Position numbers and translations under genes: made by a program
In this document: one piece after another, positions 52,621 through 61,579 of the stretch
How positions within the stretch are numbered: position 1 is the stretch's first letter
Layout: each line of letters begins with the position of its first letter
Source: Paraglaciecola sp. L1A13
GTDB taxonomy: Bacteria > Pseudomonadota > Gammaproteobacteria > Enterobacterales > Alteromonadaceae
Direction of reading: 5' to 3'
Length of the DNA: 64,000 bases
Assembly (NCBI RefSeq): GCF_009796745.1
Contig: NZ_CP047024.1
Coordinates: 372,001-436,000 of the forward strand
The notes under the pieces: generated by a model
The model's database searches: none
What the model was told of the DNA's origin: nothing
Seen by the model: the letters and a program-made list of their open reading frames with translations, nothing else

Positions 52621-53160
52621 ATGAAAAAATTGACGATATTGACACTCATGTTACTGCTTAGCAGTGTTGGGGGGAAAAGCATGGCGGCTGAGTTTGCTGA
52701 TGGTCCGGTTATTTTTGGTTATGGTAAACATGCGCCTGTGCAGCAGGATATGAAGCTTGAGAAAGGCGCCGTCCTCAAAGTGGTATTTGATGTCAGCCAA
52801 GCAGGGAAAGATGGTGCACTTAATCGCAGCTTTGACACCGTGGCGCGCTTTCTTAATATGCATGTGGCGAATGGTGTGCCAGCCAAAGATATTCATTTAG
52901 CGATAGTTGTGCATGGCAGCGCCAGTAATGAGATGTTAAACGCCAGGGCGTATAACGCTAAATACGATAAAGAAAACCCTAACAGTGAACTGATTTCTAA
53001 GCTTCTTAAAAATAACGTTAAGTTTGTCTTGTGTGGGCAATCTGCGGCTTTTAATGAAATTACTAATCAAGACATGATTGAAGGAGTAGATATGGCGCTA
53101 TCGGCGATGACTGCCCACGCTATTTTTGCTGCACAGGGATACAGTCAAAATCCCTTCTAG
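52621..53160 (+). CDS. Exported DsrE-like protein
   Basis: A 179-residue protein with a signal peptide (KLTILTLMLLLSSVGGKSMA). The body has the DsrE/DsrF-like alpha/beta fold features: VLKVVFDVSQAGK, DIHLAIVVHGSASNEMLN and NNVKFVLCGQSAAFNEI. One Cys (VLCGQ) sits at the position often used in this fold. The family handles sulfur transfer in some members, but exported versions are uncharacterised. It follows the M28 peptidase on the same strand, with AAGGAG 7 bases before ATG; co-transcription is likely, with no functional link known. Confidence 0.82.
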   Translation: MKKLTILTLMLLLSSVGGKSMAAEFADGPVIFGYGKHAPVQQDMKLEKGAVLKVVFDVSQAGKDGALNRSFDTVARFLNMHVANGVPAKDIHLAIVVHGSASNEMLNARAYNAKYDKENPNSELISKLLKNNVKFVLCGQSAAFNEITNQDMIEGVDMALSAMTAHAIFAAQGYSQNPF

Positions 53161-53273
53161 ACTTGCCATGCATCGGTTATTGATGTCATAACACTCTTAT
53201 ATGCTCGCAGTATGCGAGCATAATCTTGACCCTTGTCTATTTTCGTTCTTAATTTGCATGTTAAAGTGTACAA

Positions 53274-53492
53274 ATGGAAGATTCAGCCATTCAAATCGGT
53301 TTACCTTGTGCATATCCAGTGCTCTGCCAGTGGATTGGTATTGCGTTGATTGTGGCATTTTTGGGTATGCTGCTTGGTATCGTATATGCGGTAATAAAAG
53401 ACCGTAAACGCCAACAAACCAAACGTGAACAGAGACGCTATCGCCGTCATATAAATGCTAATTCTAAGCGTCATCCTAAGGATACACAGTGA
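53274..53492 (+). CDS. Small single-pass membrane protein
   Basis: A 72-residue protein with a Cys-containing N-terminus ([11 protein letters not shown]), one hydrophobic helix (about 19-42, [20 protein letters not shown]) and a very basic tail ([18 protein letters not shown]). Its TGA stop overlaps the GTG start of the YggU gene (GTGA), strong evidence that it is translated. The ribosome-binding site is weak. It probably binds membranes or nucleic acid with its tail; no family was recognised. Confidence 0.62.
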   Translation: MEDSAIQIGLPCAYPVLCQWIGIALIVAFLGMLLGIVYAVIKDRKRQQTKREQRRYRRHINANSKRHPKDTQ

Positions 53493-53818
53493 CAAATTCA
53501 CTCGCATCTAACAGCACGTCAAATTCCGTAATTAAGGCAGCGGCACTAACAAATGGTAGCTTACAGCTACGCGTATATTTGCAACCTAAAGCCTCTCGGG
53601 ATGAAATTATAGGTTTGCATGGAGATGAACTTAAAGTTGCGATTACGGCGCCGCCCATCGATGGCAAAGCTAATGCCCATCTAATCAAATATATAGCCAA
53701 ACAATGCGCGGTGGCAAAGTCTAAGGTCACGATTACCAAAGGACAGCTAAACCGACATAAAACCGTGAGTGTTAGTGAGCCAAGTATAATCCCTAACGTT
53801 ATTCAGGTATTACTTTAA
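53489..53818 (+). CDS. DUF167/YggU family protein
   Basis: A 109-residue protein of the YggU family. The typical [22 protein letters not shown] and [17 protein letters not shown] blocks are present, then [19 protein letters not shown]. The family has a known compact alpha/beta fold but no agreed function. Usual neighbours (YggT, ProC) are absent; instead it is translationally coupled to the small membrane protein. The start is GTG at 53489. Confidence 0.88.
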   Translation: MTNSLASNSTSNSVIKAAALTNGSLQLRVYLQPKASRDEIIGLHGDELKVAITAPPIDGKANAHLIKYIAKQCAVAKSKVTITKGQLNRHKTVSVSEPSIIPNVIQVLL

Positions 53819-53937
53819 TGGCGGCTGAGCTTTTTTATGTAGCTAGAAATATTTTTTGAGTCTTATCGGTGTCCTTGATGGTAGGTATCAAGCCACCACG
53901 ATAAGAGCCTATTCTTTACGCTAAGGTCAATTATTCT

Positions 53938-54810
53938 ATGAAACGTTGTGCTTTTTTATCCACCGATAACCTTGAAGGTTACTTTGTTTATGATGAGTTG
54001 CTGTATGAGCCTTTGAAGCAAGTCGGTTGGCTAGTCGAGACTGTTTCTTGGCATAGCAAAAACGTGGATTGGAACACATACGACGTAGTCGTTGTGCGCA
54101 GTACTTGGGATTATCAACAACATGCTAGAGCATTTATGCAATGCCTCAGGCGTATCGACGAGTCTACGGCGATACTCGCAAATAGCTTGCGATTACTGAC
54201 GTGGAATATAAGCAAAGAATATTTAAAAGATATTGCCAGTCAGGGGATAAGTATTGTACCGACTCTGTGGCTGGACACTTTTGACTTGTCTGCAGTCAGT
54301 GCAGGGTTTGAGCATTTCGGTTGTGAGCGATTGGTGGTTAAACCGACGATAAGCGCTAATGCTGATCACACCTATATGCTTGACCGCGAGCAACTGCTTG
54401 CTCAAGCAAAGGACTTAAAATCGGTCTTTACGGATCGTGCTTTTATGGTGCAACCGTTTATTGAAGCAGTGGTTACCCAAGGCGAATACTCATTATTTTA
54501 CTTTAACGGGCATTACAGCCATACCATTTTAAAGTCGCCACAACAGGGAGATTTTAGGGTGCAAGAAGAACATGGTGGCAGTATGCAAACCGTTGACCCA
54601 GATGAAGAGATGTTGACTCAGGCGCGTCATACTATGGCCGCTATGCCAGATGATGCTTTGTATGCGCGCATTGATTTATTACGTTATCAAGACGAATACG
54701 TAGTGATTGAGATTGAGCTTATTGAACCTAGTTTGTATTTCAACATGGATACCCAATCCCCTAAACGTTTTGCCGAGGCATTTGTAGAATCTTTTGGTAG
54801 GGGCGACTAG
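53938..54810 (+). CDS. ATP-grasp domain protein
   Basis: A 290-residue RimK-like ATP-grasp enzyme. An N-terminal pre-grasp domain (CAFLSTDNLEGYFVYDELLY, VVVVRSTWDYQQHARAF) leads to the ATP-grasp core (GCERLVVKPTISANADHTY, MVQPFIEAVVTQGEYSLFYF, ARIDLLRYQDEYVVIEIELI). The C-terminal acidic IEIELIEPS block holds metal-binding residues. Such enzymes join a carboxylate to an amine using ATP; the substrate is unknown. It starts at ATG 53938 without a clear ribosome-binding site. It is followed, convergent, by the Lrp-type regulator. Confidence 0.85.
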   Translation: MKRCAFLSTDNLEGYFVYDELLYEPLKQVGWLVETVSWHSKNVDWNTYDVVVVRSTWDYQQHARAFMQCLRRIDESTAILANSLRLLTWNISKEYLKDIASQGISIVPTLWLDTFDLSAVSAGFEHFGCERLVVKPTISANADHTYMLDREQLLAQAKDLKSVFTDRAFMVQPFIEAVVTQGEYSLFYFNGHYSHTILKSPQQGDFRVQEEHGGSMQTVDPDEEMLTQARHTMAAMPDDALYARIDLLRYQDEYVVIEIELIEPSLYFNMDTQSPKRFAEAFVESFGRGD

Positions 54811-54837
54811 CCCAGACCTTATAAGCCAGTGTGCACG

Positions 54838-55305
54838 CTACGCCAGCATAGCAGCATAAGGACCATTATTTTTAACCATGCGGGTTGAAATGGCGGTGTT
54901 GAAGCGTTGCACGCCCGGCAGGCGGCTTAGTTGAGCGCGAAGCAGTTCGTCAAATGCTTCGATATCGCTGGCGAGTATTTCCAGAACATAATCAGAATCA
55001 CCCGTTACAGCATGGCATGAGCGCACTGCCTTATGGGTAATAATTGCCTGCTCAAACGCCTGATAATGCTCAAAGTCGACCACCACATGAACCAAAGCGC
55101 GAATGGTCAATCCCAACGCTTTAGGATTAAGCTGCGCACTGTAGCCTTCTATGACCCCAGCTAATTGTAATTGCTGCACTCTGTTCCAGCAGGGGGTTTT
55201 ACTCATACCAATTGTATCTCCGAGGGCCGCGAACGACATTCGTGCGTCTTGCTCTAAAGCCATGACTATCTTTTTAGCACTGATATCTAATGTATGTTTT
55301 TTCAT
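54838..55305 (-). CDS. Lrp/AsnC-type regulator, probable KynR
   Basis: A 155-residue regulator. The N-terminal winged HTH is seen in KIVMALEQDARMSFAALGDT with MSKTPCWNRVQQLQLAGVI, and the C-terminal RAM domain in ALVHVVVDFEHYQAFEQAI and GDSDYVLEILA. It is divergent from the tryptophan 2,3-dioxygenase gene. In Pseudomonas the Lrp-type KynR sits divergent from kyn genes and is activated by kynurenine, which matches this layout. Two palindromes in the gap are its probable sites. Confidence 0.88.
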   Translation of the reverse strand: MKKHTLDISAKKIVMALEQDARMSFAALGDTIGMSKTPCWNRVQQLQLAGVIEGYSAQLNPKALGLTIRALVHVVVDFEHYQAFEQAIITHKAVRSCHAVTGDSDYVLEILASDIEAFDELLRAQLSRLPGVQRFNTAISTRMVKNNGPYAAMLA

Positions 55306-55319
55306 TTAATTGTTTTCCG

Positions 55320-55330
55320 GAACGATGTTC
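55320..55330. promoter_or_regulatory. Candidate Lrp/KynR palindrome, site 1
   Basis: GAACGATGTTC, 15 bases upstream of the Lrp gene start. Its centre is exactly 40 bases from site 2, a whole number of helical turns, as expected for two dimers of an Lrp octamer binding the same DNA face. Confidence 0.6.
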
Positions 55331-55359
55331 TAAAAATACATATTTAATCAGTATAAATA

Positions 55360-55370
55360 GAACAATGTTC
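55360..55370. promoter_or_regulatory. Candidate Lrp/KynR palindrome, site 2
   Basis: GAACAATGTTC, about 72 bases before the dioxygenase ATG. A half-site GTTC is at 55381. A weak TTGATA / TGCAAT promoter with 17-base spacing lies at 55393-55421, placing this site just upstream of -35. Confidence 0.55.
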
Positions 55371-55441
55371 AAAGGCGAGTGTTCTAGCATGGTTGATATT
55401 AACAGCGTGAAAACGTGCAATATTCAAACTGAGTGTGACTA

Positions 55442-56269
55442 ATGAAAATACCGAATCAGACTGAATCGACCTTTCGCCAAAAATACCATGCGTTACTTGA
55501 TAACCCTGAGATTCTTGATTACGGCAGTTACTTAAACTGTCAGCAACTGCTAAGTGCACAGAAGCCGTTAACTGAGTTATGTAATGGTGACGAGTTACAG
55601 TTTCAAATTGTGCACCAAGTGGAGGAGTTGTGGATGAAGCTTATGATCTACACCTTAGTTGATGTGTTGGAATATATGCAGCAAGAAAATACGCTGCGAG
55701 TGGTGTCATTAATGAAGCGGGTCTCGTTTATTCAACGCATGATGAGCCAGCAACTCGATTTACTAGAGACCATGTCACCTAAGGAGTATCAGCAAATTAG
55801 ATTGCAACTCGGTAATGGTAGCGGTCAAGAGTCACCGGGTTTTCGCACTTTGTTAAAAATGCCACAAGACATTTGGCAGGTCTTTGAAGACCAGTATTTG
55901 GCAGGGCGAAATAAATCTATCGAACAAATCTATGATAGCCAATATAGCCATGATGAAAGCTATATGTTGGCTGAGTGCCTAGCAGAATTTGACGAGCAGT
56001 TACAAAAATTTCGCAGCTTACATCTGTTTTTAATTCAGCGTTCTATAGGGCTTGAAGCTAAGTCTTTAAAGGGGCGGGCAGTGACCATATTGGAAAACGG
56101 CGCTAAGCATCGTTTCTTTCCGCAATTGTGGGATATTCGTAGCAGCATGACCAATAGTTGGGGGCAAGTTTATGGTGAGGTGCGTGACTCTATTAGTGGT
56201 GCAGACAACAATGTGAGTGCCTCGTCAGGCTGTCCATTTCATCGAGTCGCGAGCCAAGATGCACAGTAA
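55442..56269 (+). CDS. kynA: Tryptophan 2,3-dioxygenase
   Basis: A 275-residue haem dioxygenase that opens the indole ring of tryptophan to N-formylkynurenine. Signature blocks are YGSYLNCQQLLSAQKPLTEL, DELQFQIVHQVEELWMKLMI (with the active-site His region), LGNGSGQESPGFRTLL, and GAKHRFFPQLWDIRS plus SGAD near the end. Length fits. Its end overlaps the next start by 11 bases, so it is co-translated with the kynureninase-like gene. A formamidase gene (kynB) is not in this window. Confidence 0.95.
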   Translation: MKIPNQTESTFRQKYHALLDNPEILDYGSYLNCQQLLSAQKPLTELCNGDELQFQIVHQVEELWMKLMIYTLVDVLEYMQQENTLRVVSLMKRVSFIQRMMSQQLDLLETMSPKEYQQIRLQLGNGSGQESPGFRTLLKMPQDIWQVFEDQYLAGRNKSIEQIYDSQYSHDESYMLAECLAEFDEQLQKFRSLHLFLIQRSIGLEAKSLKGRAVTILENGAKHRFFPQLWDIRSSMTNSWGQVYGEVRDSISGADNNVSASSGCPFHRVASQDAQ

Positions 56270-57392
56270 TATACAGAGTGAAGGTGCTTTTTTTTCTGTG
56301 CCCAAAGGCATGTATTTGCTCAGTCATTCGGTAGGCTGCTTACCGGTACAAACCAGCAGTGTTGTTGCTCAGAAGTATTTTGCGCCTTGGCAACAAAAAG
56401 GCGGCGACGCTTGGCCTGAGTGGTTAGGCATTATTGACCAATTTTGTCACGAATTAGGGATGATTTTTAACGCAAGTGATGTCGATTTTTGCCCGCAGTT
56501 AAGTGTTTCGAGCGGGCTAAGCCAGTATTTACAGTCACTACCACCACTACCTAATAAACCAAAACGCACGGTTTTGATGCATGCAACAGCATTTCCGTCT
56601 CTTGGTTTTGCTGTACAAGGGCTAGCAGAGTATGGCTTTGAGCTTAAATTAATCGATAAAGACATTGCCCCCAATGACTTAGACGCATGGCAAGCACACA
56701 TGACCGATGATGTGGCGGTAGCCGTTATTACTCATGTGCATTCCAATAGTGGTGAATTGTCGGATATTGTTGAAATCAGCAAATTATGCCGCGCCAAGCA
56801 AGTTCCCGTTGTCGTTGATATCGCCCAGTCTGCTGGGGTTATTCCAATTGATCTGCAGGACTGGCAGGCTGATGTGGTGCTGGGCTCATGTGTTAAGTGG
56901 TTATGTGGCGGTCCAGGAGCCGCCTTTATGTGGGTTAATCCATCACACTTAGATGATTTGCAGCCTAAGAATATAGGTTGGTTCTCTCACGAAAATCCAT
57001 TTGAGTTTGATATTGAGCATTTTGCATATGCAAAAGGGGCTAAGCGTTTTTGGGGTGGCACCCCTAGTGTTTTGCCCTATGCTAGCGCGATGGTGGGGAT
57101 TCAACAGATACGCAAAATAGGTGTATCAAACATTTACGCTCATAGTAAAAATTTGCAGAGTATTGTGCTTGGTAGCGCGGCTACACATTTAGCGAAAATG
57201 ATTAATCTTGAACAATCGGGTGGCACGCTTTGCTTGGCGTTAGAAAAGAACATACTTGATCGCCTAGCTAACAAATTAACGCAGTCTAACGTTTATTATG
57301 ACCGTCGAGAAAATAGCATTAGATTATCGTGGCATATATATAATACCGAGCAAGAAGCGCGCAAGGTCGCTGATATATTCCTCAGTCTGTAA
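56259..57392 (+). CDS. Kynureninase-like aminotransferase class V enzyme
   Basis: A 377-residue PLP enzyme. PLP contacts are VVVDIAQSAG (Asp187) and the Schiff-base Lys213 in LGSCVKWLCGGPGAAF, followed by the WFSHENPFEFD and FWGGTPSVLPYASAMVG blocks. It cleaves kynurenine to anthranilate in this setting, although its length and sequence differ from typical 416-residue KynU. The start ATG 56259 is chosen for its overlap with the dioxygenase stop; an upstream in-frame ATG at 56217 lies deep within that gene. Confidence 0.86.
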   Translation: MHSNIQSEGAFFSVPKGMYLLSHSVGCLPVQTSSVVAQKYFAPWQQKGGDAWPEWLGIIDQFCHELGMIFNASDVDFCPQLSVSSGLSQYLQSLPPLPNKPKRTVLMHATAFPSLGFAVQGLAEYGFELKLIDKDIAPNDLDAWQAHMTDDVAVAVITHVHSNSGELSDIVEISKLCRAKQVPVVVDIAQSAGVIPIDLQDWQADVVLGSCVKWLCGGPGAAFMWVNPSHLDDLQPKNIGWFSHENPFEFDIEHFAYAKGAKRFWGGTPSVLPYASAMVGIQQIRKIGVSNIYAHSKNLQSIVLGSAATHLAKMINLEQSGGTLCLALEKNILDRLANKLTQSNVYYDRRENSIRLSWHIYNTEQEARKVADIFLSL

Positions 57393-57393
57393 C

Positions 57394-58029
57394 TCAGTCG
57401 AGTGTATTTGCCTTATTCATTGTGTGGTTCTCGCGAACTGAGCTGACAATATCTTTGAATTGCGCAAAATTATTGAATATCCAATCCGCCTCATGTGCAT
57501 AGTTTGGGGCTTCGTTTGGCGCATATAGGCAAGCTAACATACCGGCGTTTTTTGCAGCGTGTATGTCATATAAGTAATCCCCCACGTAGGCCAATTGGGT
57601 AGCCGGAATTTGCCAACGTTCGGCTATACGCAATAATGCGCTAGGGTCAGGTTTTGGTGGGGCGTCTTCTCGGGTTAATACTACGTCGAACAGTATATGA
57701 TTGCTCGCTAGTTTCAATGTTGTGGCTTGTTTACTGTTGCGCGTCACAATGGCTACGGGCAGCTGCTTTTGCTGTAAGGCATGAATAAGTTGCTTAGCGC
57801 CATCGATCCATAAACCATTGCGGGCATCTTCAAGCTCATAATCTTGAACAATTTTATTGGCATGTTCTTGCTCAGGGAATGGTAAGCCGGCAATAAAATG
57901 TAAGATGTCCTGATCCAGTGGACACCCCAAAAGGGTACGCAAGTAGCTGAAGTCAAGCTTGGAAGTAACAAGCGTACCGTCTAAGTCAAAGATAAAACCT
58001 TTTATATTGGTAATTGGGTGGCATGTCAT
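57394..58029 (-). CDS. HAD-family phosphatase
   Basis: A 211-residue haloacid dehalogenase-type hydrolase. Motif I is FDLDGTL (D15, D17), motif II IVTRNS, motif III the Lys of PPKPDPS, and motif IV YVGDYLYDI. This resembles phosphoglycolate phosphatase (Gph)-like enzymes, but substrate cannot be set. It is convergent with the kynureninase gene, ending 2 bases beyond it. A start upstream is limited by the stop codons. Confidence 0.87.
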   Translation of the reverse strand: MTCHPITNIKGFIFDLDGTLVTSKLDFSYLRTLLGCPLDQDILHFIAGLPFPEQEHANKIVQDYELEDARNGLWIDGAKQLIHALQQKQLPVAIVTRNSKQATTLKLASNHILFDVVLTREDAPPKPDPSALLRIAERWQIPATQLAYVGDYLYDIHAAKNAGMLACLYAPNEAPNYAHEADWIFNNFAQFKDIVSSVRENHTMNKANTLD

Positions 58030-58338
58030 AAAGTCGTTTCATTTAAGTCGTTGGAACGATGCAACTGCATACGCTATTAAGTCGATTCTAGCCTTATTTT
58101 TATCACAGTTATGTCATTCAACGATACAACTCTGCTATTGGTCGCGTCGCATTAAAAACTTACGCTTTCACTGTAAGAAATTCTGCGTATTTCGGTCTGG
58201 TCATATATCTACTATTAAGTAGTGATAATAGCCCAACGTGAACGTAAAAGTTGACGTGGTGCTTTTTATTTAATAAAGCCGATTTAACGGCCAGTTTAAT
58301 TTTTTAAACTGCAAAATAGTCATAATCAAGGAATCAAA
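58030..58338. other. Divergent intergenic region, 309 bases
   Basis: It separates the minus-strand HAD gene and the plus-strand DoxX-like gene and should hold both promoters. AAGGA lies 7 bases before ATG 58339. No repeat, RNA or recognised operator was seen. Confidence 0.5.
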
Positions 58339-58755
58339 ATGAGTGAAGCGATATCTAGTGATGTACGTACCCGTCTGCAGTGGTCTTTATTAGCCCTGCG
58401 TCTTGGGGTGTTCATTGTCATGTTTGTTTGGACATTAGACAAATTTGTGAACCCAGGTCATAGCATCGCTATTTTCGAGAAGTTCTACTCAATTCCTGGA
58501 TTGGGTGAAACAATCGCTTATATCATGGGGGCATTGCAGCTTTTACTCGTGTTGGCATTTGTTGCCGGTATTAAAAAGCGTTTTACTTACGGGCTTATCT
58601 TTTTGATGCACGGTGGCTCTACGTTATCTGCTTTCGCACTATATATTGATGCTTTCAGCAACTTATTGTTCTTCGCAGCATGGCCAATGTGGGCAGCATG
58701 TTTTGCCTTGTATTATATGCGTGACCAAGACACTAAATTTACTTTGGGTAAATAG
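58339..58755 (+). CDS. DoxX-like membrane protein
   Basis: A 138-residue integral membrane protein with four hydrophobic helices (about 14-33, 55-75, 82-105, 107-126). The pattern resembles the DoxX/DoxD-like family: LRLGVFIVMFVWTLDKFVNP, IAIFEKFYSIPGLG and MHGGSTLSAFALYI. Such proteins are linked to redox or sulfur metabolism in a few cases; the role here is unknown. It is transcribed alone and ends at a clear terminator. Confidence 0.75.
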   Translation: MSEAISSDVRTRLQWSLLALRLGVFIVMFVWTLDKFVNPGHSIAIFEKFYSIPGLGETIAYIMGALQLLLVLAFVAGIKKRFTYGLIFLMHGGSTLSAFALYIDAFSNLLFFAAWPMWAACFALYYMRDQDTKFTLGK

Positions 58756-58817
58756 TATAGGTTAGCGAATAGGTTGGTAATGAAAGCCGACTAGGTCTAT
58801 ACCGTGTTTTGAAAATT

Positions 58818-58847
58818 AGCCGACTGGTTTAGAACCGTCGGCTTTTT
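58818..58847 (+). terminator. Terminator after DoxX-like gene
   Basis: AGCCGAC and GTCGGCT flank an inner GGTT/AACC pairing, followed by TTTTT. It lies 62 bases after the stop. Confidence 0.8.
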
Positions 58848-59019
58848 GCTTTTATTAGTCATGGTTATAATGTCTAATAGATTGAAAAAATGTAATGTTT
58901 TTAAATAGTTGGCCCAAATGACAGCGTCATATATTTGTCATGAAACAGTCATCTAGGTTTCGCATTTACTGAGTACCTTTGCAGCGCTTTATTCGCAGAC
59001 ACTCATAAATGGAACACAC

Positions 59020-61371
59020 ATGAAAACCCTAAAACCATCTATTTTTACCCTCAGTAAATTGTCTTTGTTGGTTGCCGCAGTTATGGGCACTCATGCCTTT
59101 GCAGCAGAGCAACGAAATAACAATCAAATTGAAGAAATTACGGTCACAGCCCAGAAGCGCGATCAGTCTATTCAGGACGTACCTGTTAGCATCAGTGCCT
59201 ACGACGGCGCCTTCTTAGAGCGTTTGGGTGTTGCTGAGCTAGATACCTTGTCAGAAATTACCCCTGGTTTAGTTATTCAAGAGCAAAGCCCGAACAATCC
59301 GGGATTTGTCATTCGTGGTATTACCTCTGATAGCGGCTCATCACAAGCGGCACCGCGTGTGTCTATTTATTATAACGGCGCAGATGTTTCTCGCTCTCGG
59401 GGCTCTTATTTTGAGTTGTTTGATATTGAGCGTGTTGAGGTAGTTAAGGGACCACAAGCGACGTTGTTCGGTACCGCAGCGTCTGTCGGGGCATTAAGTG
59501 TAATTACCCGTAAGCCCCAAGAAGAATTTAGCGCCCAGTTAAAAGGCAGTTTGGGTAATTATTCCGCTGAAGCCTTAAACGGCTTTGTAACAGGCGGCAA
59601 TAGCCAAGTGCAAGGCCGTCTGGCGTTTAGTTATCGCCAGCGCGATGGTTTCATCCGTAATATTGCGGGTGAAGCGGGTTCGCAAAACCCAGATGGTTTT
59701 GACCAAGAAGACATGCATGGCATCGAACGTACTTCGTTTCGCCCATCACTTCGTTTCACACCTAATGAAGATGTCACGGTTGATTTGGTTTACACCTATG
59801 AAAAAAATGATGACACAGGCACCTCATTTAAAAATGGCTTGTACGCGCCTACTGGCGGAAATACCAGCCCATTCACATTTGTTGAAATGGCGGGCAGTCC
59901 TGAATCTGAAGACGTTTTTGGTCGCCAAGACTTAGGCGTAGAACGTACAGTTGAAGACTTAAACCTCACAGTCAATTGGGATATCAATAGCGCACTCACA
60001 TTTACTTCAATCACAGCGGGCCGTAGCTTTGATTCGTTAGAAGTGTTTGATGCTGATGGTACTCAAGCATGGTTTCTAGAATTTGCCGAAGATGCCAATG
60101 GCGATCAATTCAGCCAAGAATTTAGATTAATTCACCAAGGTGACAAGTTAACCACTATTGCGGGTGTGAGCTATTTTACCGAAGACGGCAGTCAGGCCGT
60201 ACCCTTTAGCACCGAAGAGTCAATTTTTCTAAATTGTTTAGGGGCGTTTTCGGACCTTGGTCAGCCTTGTGTTGCTAGTGATGGTTCAGTACCGATTCTA
60301 ACCCCCACCTTGACACAAGGGGCCTTTGAGTTACTGCCTTATAGTTTTGAATTTGAAAATTACGGCGATACCGACGCTTATTCCGCTTTTGTAGATGTTA
60401 CCTACGCATTGAATGACGTATTAGAGCTGACGACAGGATTGCGCTACGTGCGTGAGGATAAAAGCAGTGGTTACCGCTCTAATGCCCCTGCGAGCGTGTT
60501 AACGGGGAGTGAGCTATTTACGGTTAACACCAATGGTGAAATATTCCGTGCACAAGCGGACTATGACGACTGGTTACCGCGTTTCAATCTATTGTATGTG
60601 TTTAATGAAAAAATCAATATGTACGCAACTATATCAAAAGGTCGTCGCTCAGATGTGCTCAGCGTGACATCAGTTCGTGGTGAAGACGGTCTAGGTGAAG
60701 AGTCAGTCAGCGAAATACCAGCAGAGATCATCTGGAACTATGAAGCAGGCATTAAAGGTCAGGCTTTTGATAAATCAGTTAACTACAATGCCTCAGTTTT
60801 CTATCAGGACTATTCAAACTTTCAGGTCACTTTGCTTGATGATGACGGAGTTGCTTTTGCTGCGGATGCTGGGTCAGCAACAAACTTGGGCGTTGAAGCA
60901 GAGGTCCGTGCGTTATTAGGAGCCGATTTCGAAGTATTCGCCAATTTTGCCTATCTTGATGCCACCATCGATGATGACAGCACCAATGGTAACTTGGCGG
61001 GCAATCGCTTTAGATTACAGCCTGAATGGACCGCCAGTATCGGTATGTTTTATTCAACCGAACTAGCGCAAGATTACAACCTGACCAGTTCGCTTTTGTA
61101 CAGCTATCGCTCAGATGTGTTCTTTGAACCAGCCAATGCGCCTATTTCAGGCCTAGATATCAGCGAAGATGCCGTCAGTCTTGTGAGTGCACGTATTGGC
61201 ATCGCAGGGAGTGACGAGAATTGGTCTGTTAGTCTGTTTGCCAGTAATTTACTGGATAAAGAGTATTTAGTTGATGCAGGTAATACCGGAGGCGGGTTTG
61301 GAAATCCGACGTTTGTAGCCGGTCCACCACGTTTTTATGGTGTTGAGTTTACGATGAATTTCGGTGACTAA
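59020..61371 (+). CDS. TonB-dependent receptor
   Basis: A 783-residue outer-membrane receptor. The signal peptide ends at AFA, and the TonB box is EEITVTAQKR. The plug has IQDVPVSISAYDGAFLERLG, GLVIQEQSPNNPGFVIRGIT and VKGPQATLFGTAASVGALSV, with the barrel ending in GVEFTMNFGD. There is no STN domain, so it is a pure transporter. The plug resembles the large QKR-type receptors of marine Alteromonadales and sphingomonads that take up organic compounds. A single-gene unit, with a terminator behind it. Confidence 0.93.
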   Translation: MKTLKPSIFTLSKLSLLVAAVMGTHAFAAEQRNNNQIEEITVTAQKRDQSIQDVPVSISAYDGAFLERLGVAELDTLSEITPGLVIQEQSPNNPGFVIRGITSDSGSSQAAPRVSIYYNGADVSRSRGSYFELFDIERVEVVKGPQATLFGTAASVGALSVITRKPQEEFSAQLKGSLGNYSAEALNGFVTGGNSQVQGRLAFSYRQRDGFIRNIAGEAGSQNPDGFDQEDMHGIERTSFRPSLRFTPNEDVTVDLVYTYEKNDDTGTSFKNGLYAPTGGNTSPFTFVEMAGSPESEDVFGRQDLGVERTVEDLNLTVNWDINSALTFTSITAGRSFDSLEVFDADGTQAWFLEFAEDANGDQFSQEFRLIHQGDKLTTIAGVSYFTEDGSQAVPFSTEESIFLNCLGAFSDLGQPCVASDGSVPILTPTLTQGAFELLPYSFEFENYGDTDAYSAFVDVTYALNDVLELTTGLRYVREDKSSGYRSNAPASVLTGSELFTVNTNGEIFRAQADYDDWLPRFNLLYVFNEKINMYATISKGRRSDVLSVTSVRGEDGLGEESVSEIPAEIIWNYEAGIKGQAFDKSVNYNASVFYQDYSNFQVTLLDDDGVAFAADAGSATNLGVEAEVRALLGADFEVFANFAYLDATIDDDSTNGNLAGNRFRLQPEWTASIGMFYSTELAQDYNLTSSLLYSYRSDVFFEPANAPISGLDISEDAVSLVSARIGIAGSDENWSVSLFASNLLDKEYLVDAGNTGGGFGNPTFVAGPPRFYGVEFTMNFGD

Positions 61372-61456
61372 GCGATACGCTTAGATAAGTGTACGCCAAG
61401 TATGCCTTATATCATTTAATAGCGTACCTGATCAGTTATTGAGTAGAAAACTTGAG

Positions 61457-61487
61457 AAAGCCCCTAGTAGCTAAAGGGGCTTTTTTT
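61457..61487 (+). terminator. Rho-independent terminator after receptor
   Basis: AAAGCCCCT and AGGGGCTTT are perfect 9-base arms around a 9-base loop, running into TTTT. It lies 85 bases after the receptor stop. Confidence 0.92.
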
Positions 61488-61579
61488 GATTTATGCAAAG
61501 ACGAAGAATGAAATAATTCTCGAGTTCGTTATGATGAATCTTCAAAGCATAATGATTCAGTTTGTTAATTGGAGGTTGT

